Positions 59,501-64,000 of a stretch of DNA of 64,000 nucleotides are shown piece by piece. Position 1 is the first letter of the stretch. The number at the start of each line of letters is the position of its first letter. The DNA is from Paracyclopina nana (Eukaryota > Arthropoda > Copepoda > Cyclopoida > Cyclopettidae): positions 10,478,001-10,542,000 of the forward strand of contig JAGUCH010000001.1 of assembly GCA_019096065.1 (NCBI GenBank), written 5' to 3'. The position numbers and the translations under genes were made by a program. Under the pieces are notes generated by a model. That model did not search any database. It was not told where the DNA came from and saw nothing but the letters and a program-made list of their open reading frames with translations.

Positions 59501-62500
59501 GCTAACATGTATGTAGTACGTGCGAGTGCACTGGTCAACTTGAAAAAAAGAGTGCACGGATGACAGCAGCAGCGTGCAGCGGGAGTGGGAAAAACGAGCA
59601 GGAACTGAGCAATAAAGTTGATACTGCTGCAGTAGCGAAATAAGAATTCGCAATGCCTTGGCCTTGGGTAACACCTGACTGAGTAGCTGGTATTATCAGA
59701 CTTTTACATCCCGGTTATACTTGCTACATACGTGGAAGGAGCGAGCGGAAAATCGAGAGCGAAAAGGGGAAACGTTCGATAAGAGAAGACAGTGGAAAAG
59801 CCAGCAAAGTGGAAAAGGCATTCATCTTGCTCTGCACACATTCGTCATGAAACGATCGCTTTCACATGCGATCCTTCCACCGGCACTGTTTAGTATCCAA
59901 AAGTGATGAATCTCTGCATGAAAAATGGCTGCTGCTCGAGGTGTGGAATTGCACGAAAGCGATGCAAAAAATCGGACTGAGGAGGCACAGGGTGCGAAGA
60001 AAGATTTATCCATCTGCATGCACATTGTTCTTTCTTTGAAATTGAACCCTGAGCATTTTTTAAAAAAAAGTTATCGAACTTTTGGGGAAAGAAGTAGTGA
60101 CAGCCATCCTCCATGTAGAACCACCCCTGACCTTGCCAAGTTGAAAATCCACTTAGGCAAATGGCTCGGAGCTAGCAGGCGGAAATGGGCCGATGCGTTG
60201 GCTGATTTTAGCTCAGAAAAGAATGCCTTCGGATGATTATGGCCTTCTTGAAGGCAATGGCCAAAATGATCAACAAATACATGCACGCAAAAATGAACAA
60301 GGAACCAGAATTGCAAAGACAGAGAGAAAAAGAGCCGCAAAGACTTCGAAGTAAGTAATGCAAATTGTTACATTTTTATCGCTATTGTGTTTGGCTTTTG
60401 CAGGAGTTGCAGTCATTTTTTTTGGCTAATTTAGCGATTTGGAAGATGTGCTTTAGTTTCATGAGATGGAAGGAGAAAAAGAAATTCAAATATGGACAGA
60501 TAAGCGTCACAATTGACATCGTCGACGTACATGAAATTGAGACAGTTCCATGGCAAAAAGCATTTTTGTCCTCCTCCTTCCATGCAACCAAATTGCAAAG
60601 CTCGAATTTAAAGCATCTACTTTGTTTTATAGTCCTCATCCACAACTGAGTAGTTCAATAAAGTGAAACAAGTTTGATGAATTGAAAAAGATTTGCTGAT
60701 TTGACAACCAAGTCCTTATGCAGTGAATAGGCATAGTACTAGTAAGCCAGAGCTTTCAGATTTTGAGCTCCACAACACAATGAATAATTCATGTATCTGT
60801 GGGGTCCAAACTTGCCTTAAAGAAGGCAAAAAATAAGCCACCAACCCCTTGACGGCTATTTCACAGCCTAGCGTTTTAACAATGGTCTCCTGTAGCTGTC
60901 TGCTTTTTTCCGCTTGACAAAGTGGGTTTTACCCCAATCTGGGACAGAAGAAGTCTCAAAGCAAGTTATGGGCACAACCAACACTCACAGCAATACAATA
61001 TTTTCCCTAGACCGACGCTTTCTCACCAACTAGGAGCCCAAGATTATTTTGCACTTCATGACTGGGAAAAAAGGCGAAATGCTAACTCACAAATCCACTC
61101 CATAAAAGCTGCAAACTCTCCCTTCGAAGCGAACAAATGATCAGCTACTTATACCAATTCGCTAGGTATAAAAGCATGGGCAAATAAAACCAAATGCATT
61201 TTATGCTTATACACTCATGTGTAATTTGCACTAACTTTTAAAAGTATTCTTGTTCCCCATTCTTGTTCCCCCATATTGAGGAGCTTGCTGTTGCTTAACT
61301 TTCCAGCCAGCTTTTTAGTATTCCAGGCTGGTTAGATTTTCCTCCTCCACTCTTTGAGAGGCAGGACGAGAACCAAATGTTGTCTAAGGCCAGATCTGCA
61401 AAAGACCCTGGAAATTGAATATTTCTCGGGCAAAAAGCGTGGTGAGAACGTGCATGCATGCACACACTGCTAATAAATAGTGGTGGTGGCAAAATGACTG
61501 CAATTTGCATGAATTCATGATCTGGCTTGGTTGCATGCAAACCGCACTAGTAGGCATATGATGGCATGGTGTGCTCTTCCAATCTGAAAAAAGCAAACTT
61601 CTTTGCTAGGCTGGAGGCCATTTTCAGCTCTTGCTCCACAAAGTTTCTCCGATCCCTCTTTTGAAGAGCATTCTGCAATTGCTAAATAGCAGCAAAGTAA
61701 GTAGGAAGATAACATCACAACTAGCAACAGCTGCCCGGTGAAATAATTAATGGGTACTATTTACGTAGTAGCAACCATCAAAAATGCAATATTTCCAAAT
61801 GATCCGCGCTCATTATTAAAGCTGAATTGTTAGGAGATGATCAGGTCCTAAATGAAATAGCGACATTTCTCACTCAGTTGCAGCAGTTTGTAGAAGGTTG
61901 TTCATGTTACCCTAAGTATGCCAGTGACTTTAATGTTTGCCTATAAAATGAAGCCTAGTTTGATTTACTCAGAATAATGGAGGGCATAATTTACAAAATG
62001 ACAGCTCTTGTGTGCAAATTTGATGGCCGTCATCTCCTCATCAAATGATAAAATCGCACTTTCAGCTTAAAATGAAGGTTTCTAGCTTTCCCGGAAATTG
62101 CACTTTCTTTTACAGACTTCAAAGAAAATTGGCCTGTTTGCATAAACAAAATGGCAAAGTAGTCATCAAAAAAAGAGCTCATGTTCAAACTACCTAAAAC
62201 AGATCTTATAAGAAAAATCGAAGTACTTCTAAAGCACTACAGATTAAGGTTTGAAATCTAGGATAATGGCGAGCATTACAATGATCAAGTTTAAGCATGC
62301 AGATGTGGGCATATTTTTGTGATTCCACAGCAGAGTAATGGAGCCGCAAGAAGTCACACATATCACCCTTGGGACTTACACTAATGTCATCACTCAGTCC
62401 ACAGCCTTGGTAATCACTATGATGTGCGTACCAAGGACACACAAAACTAGCTCTACTCTCTGCATGAAACTGACGCAGCATAGCAGCTAACGAGAAATCG

Positions 62501-63708
62501 AACATTTCAAATTGAACACTGGTGGCGCAGACGGTCAGCCTTTCAAGTCAAACTTCACAAAGCAGAAGCAACCGGCTGAAAGTCGATGGTAATCTTTCCT
62601 TTCCCCGCCCCAAATGTGTTTTGAGGGTGAAACTGTCTATGTACCTTCAGCCATGAGACCGAACTTCAAAGGCCTTGTCAATTTAATCCTCGAGAGGAAC
62701 ACGCGCGCGAACCGATCGTAGTTGACCGCAGATCTGTGTGCTGTCAAATTAAAACAACTCGGCTGGAATTCACTGGATATCAAAGTTTCTCGGGCAAAAA
62801 TAAGCCTCTTTCTCTCTCACTTTTGGTTAGCAAAGGCCCCTCATAGCAGTCATAAAATAAGCTGAAATGGCTCTGCTCCGGTGGCGCCCCCTATTGGGAC
62901 AAACAAAAGTGCCATTGCTCTATACTACATGCTCAGCTAGCTGCTTCTATGGCCTCATTCACAACATACTACTAGCGTAACTATTCCAAGCTCTCATTCT
63001 AAATTATTTAACCCACGAAAAGAACTCATCCACAGATACAACATAAACTTAACTAAACAAAGGGGCTCAGAAAAAGAAAGGGGTGCAGTATTTCTTCCAT
63101 GCTCAAGTCGTGGGTGGTGTTCAATAAGTACCTCAATGTAATATGATTAGGAATCTCCTTAACTTGAATGGGCTAAAAATAGTAGAGAGGGGTTTTACAT
63201 TCCCCCATCCTCATTGTGGCAGTGTGACACAGTTCAAAGGAATGCGTTTTATTTCCGCCTTTTCCTCACTTTTGGCAACATCCCACTAAAATCCCAAGAC
63301 GGGATTATACCCGAAATAAAATATAACAGAAGGCCGACTTCTTTATTTTCGACGTTGCTCGGACAAAATAAACCTTTCTTTTCGTTACTTTCCGCTAACT
63401 CAGCGCAAAAGTTTGTTGACATCATTACTACCCACTTTTGCGCGTACAATATCTAAAATTGAGCCGTCGGAGGAAAGTTCTTAGCTATGCTATAAAATAT
63501 GTAGATTTCAGCTAAAATTTCATTTCCCACATTCCAATTGTGCTTTTTGCTCGATGTAATGGCCTTATTGCAAGGCTTTCCGCTCGAGAGAAGGCAACTT
63601 TGATGGTATGATGTTGGTGGGAAGGAGAGTTGAAAGTAGTGAAAATTATGTGTCACCTTTCGACACTCATTAAAGTTCGTAGCTAATCAAGCCCAAGAGC
63701 GGGCTCAC
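53522..63708. other. Gene-poor region, nothing recognised
   Basis: About 10 kb with no recognisable protein family, RNA gene or clear terminal-inverted-repeat element. Composition is AT-rich with scattered CTACTA-type runs (for example 54670-54700). Frames such as 55582-55875 (+), 60365-60649 (+) and 62206-62505 (-) lack motifs and splice support. It may hold distal regulatory DNA or long UTR/intron of a gene beyond the window. Confidence 0.45.
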
Positions 63709-63937
63709 CAAATTGCCAAAGCCTGCCCGATTAATTTAAGTCTTCTGGAGGCACCGAAGACTCCTGAGAAGAAATAGTTCCACTTCTATCACAAGTCAAG
63801 CTTAATGAAGGTTGGATTCTTCTTGAATTGGAGGAATCACAAATGAATATCTTAGCAACGAAAAAAGTTCCTAACAAGATAGGTTTCCACCTTGCCACAC
63901 GACCGCTGGAAAGGCCTTTTGGCTGTCTCCAAGTTCT
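63709..63937 (-). other. Two weak candidate exons of a gene running off the right edge
   Basis: Minus-strand segments 63937-63891 and 63763-63709 are bounded by plausible acceptors (ctgctgccag, tttcttctcag) and donors (gtggaa, gtgagc). They join to 102 nt with no stop, reading RELGDSQKAFPAVVWQ then GVFGASRRLKLIGQALAI. No family recognised. Short length makes chance likely. Confidence 0.2.
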
Positions 63938-64000
63938 CTGGCAGCAGTCAAATTTTAAAACTTTTGGCTTCTACTGATGGTATCAATGGAAGAACTGTCC

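Noticed and set aside
62206..62505. 99-codon minus-strand frame with several cysteines
   Set aside because: Cysteine spacing does not match a known zinc or secreted-domain pattern, and no adjoining exons were found.

Overview
This is animal nuclear DNA. The genes are split by GT-AG introns, many only 45-250 bp long, and there is no operon-like or bacterial signal. A gustatory-receptor-like gene with all-phase-0 introns, a lachesin-type immunoglobulin protein, a KLF9/13-type factor and a CIB2 homologue suggest a protostome, most likely an arthropod with compact genes. That assignment is inference; no marker here fixes the species.

Layout. 1-1432 (-): N-terminal exons of a furin/PC2-type proprotein convertase that runs off the window. 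2690-4623 (+): a rhodopsin-like GPCR, possibly with two more upstream exons that would overlap the convertase. 5307-14074 (+): a CIB2-like calcium and integrin-binding protein whose 7.8-kb first intron holds a tRNA-headed SINE, an inverted-repeat-bounded block with an antisense ubiquitin-specific-protease-like gene, and several minisatellites that each occur in both orientations. 17234-21536 (+): an EF-hand protein with a proline-rich tail. 22783-24729 (-): an XK-related membrane protein whose C-terminus is an intact-looking GIY-YIG endonuclease domain of the Penelope-element type. 25333-25716 (+): a bublin/UPF0184 coiled-coil protein, head to head with the XK-related gene. 26332-31923 (-): a KLF9/13-type factor. 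35301-36955 (-): the gustatory-receptor-like gene. 37531-37930 (+): a Dpy-30 protein, tail to tail with a secreted trypsin-like protease at 37980-39812 (-). 43146-53360 (+): a lachesin-like three-Ig, probably GPI-anchored protein with a 6.4-kb repeat-rich first intron. 53.4-64 kb holds almost no recognisable coding sequence, except two weak candidate exons at the right edge.

The genes look like an ordinary chromosomal neighbourhood and do not form a pathway. Divergent pairs are XK-related/bublin and gustatory receptor/Dpy-30; Dpy-30 and the protease converge with 49 bp between stop codons.

The most unusual item is the XK-related/GIY-YIG fusion. One uninterrupted exon carries the last XK membrane segments, a proline-rich linker and the cysteine-rich start of the nuclease module, and two further phase-0 exons complete the nuclease with its expected catalytic residues. 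This looks like a retroelement endonuclease captured by a host scramblase-family gene. Second is the inverted minisatellite block with its USP-like gene inside the CIB2 intron. Exon coordinates were read by eye from splice sites and frame; no searches were run.
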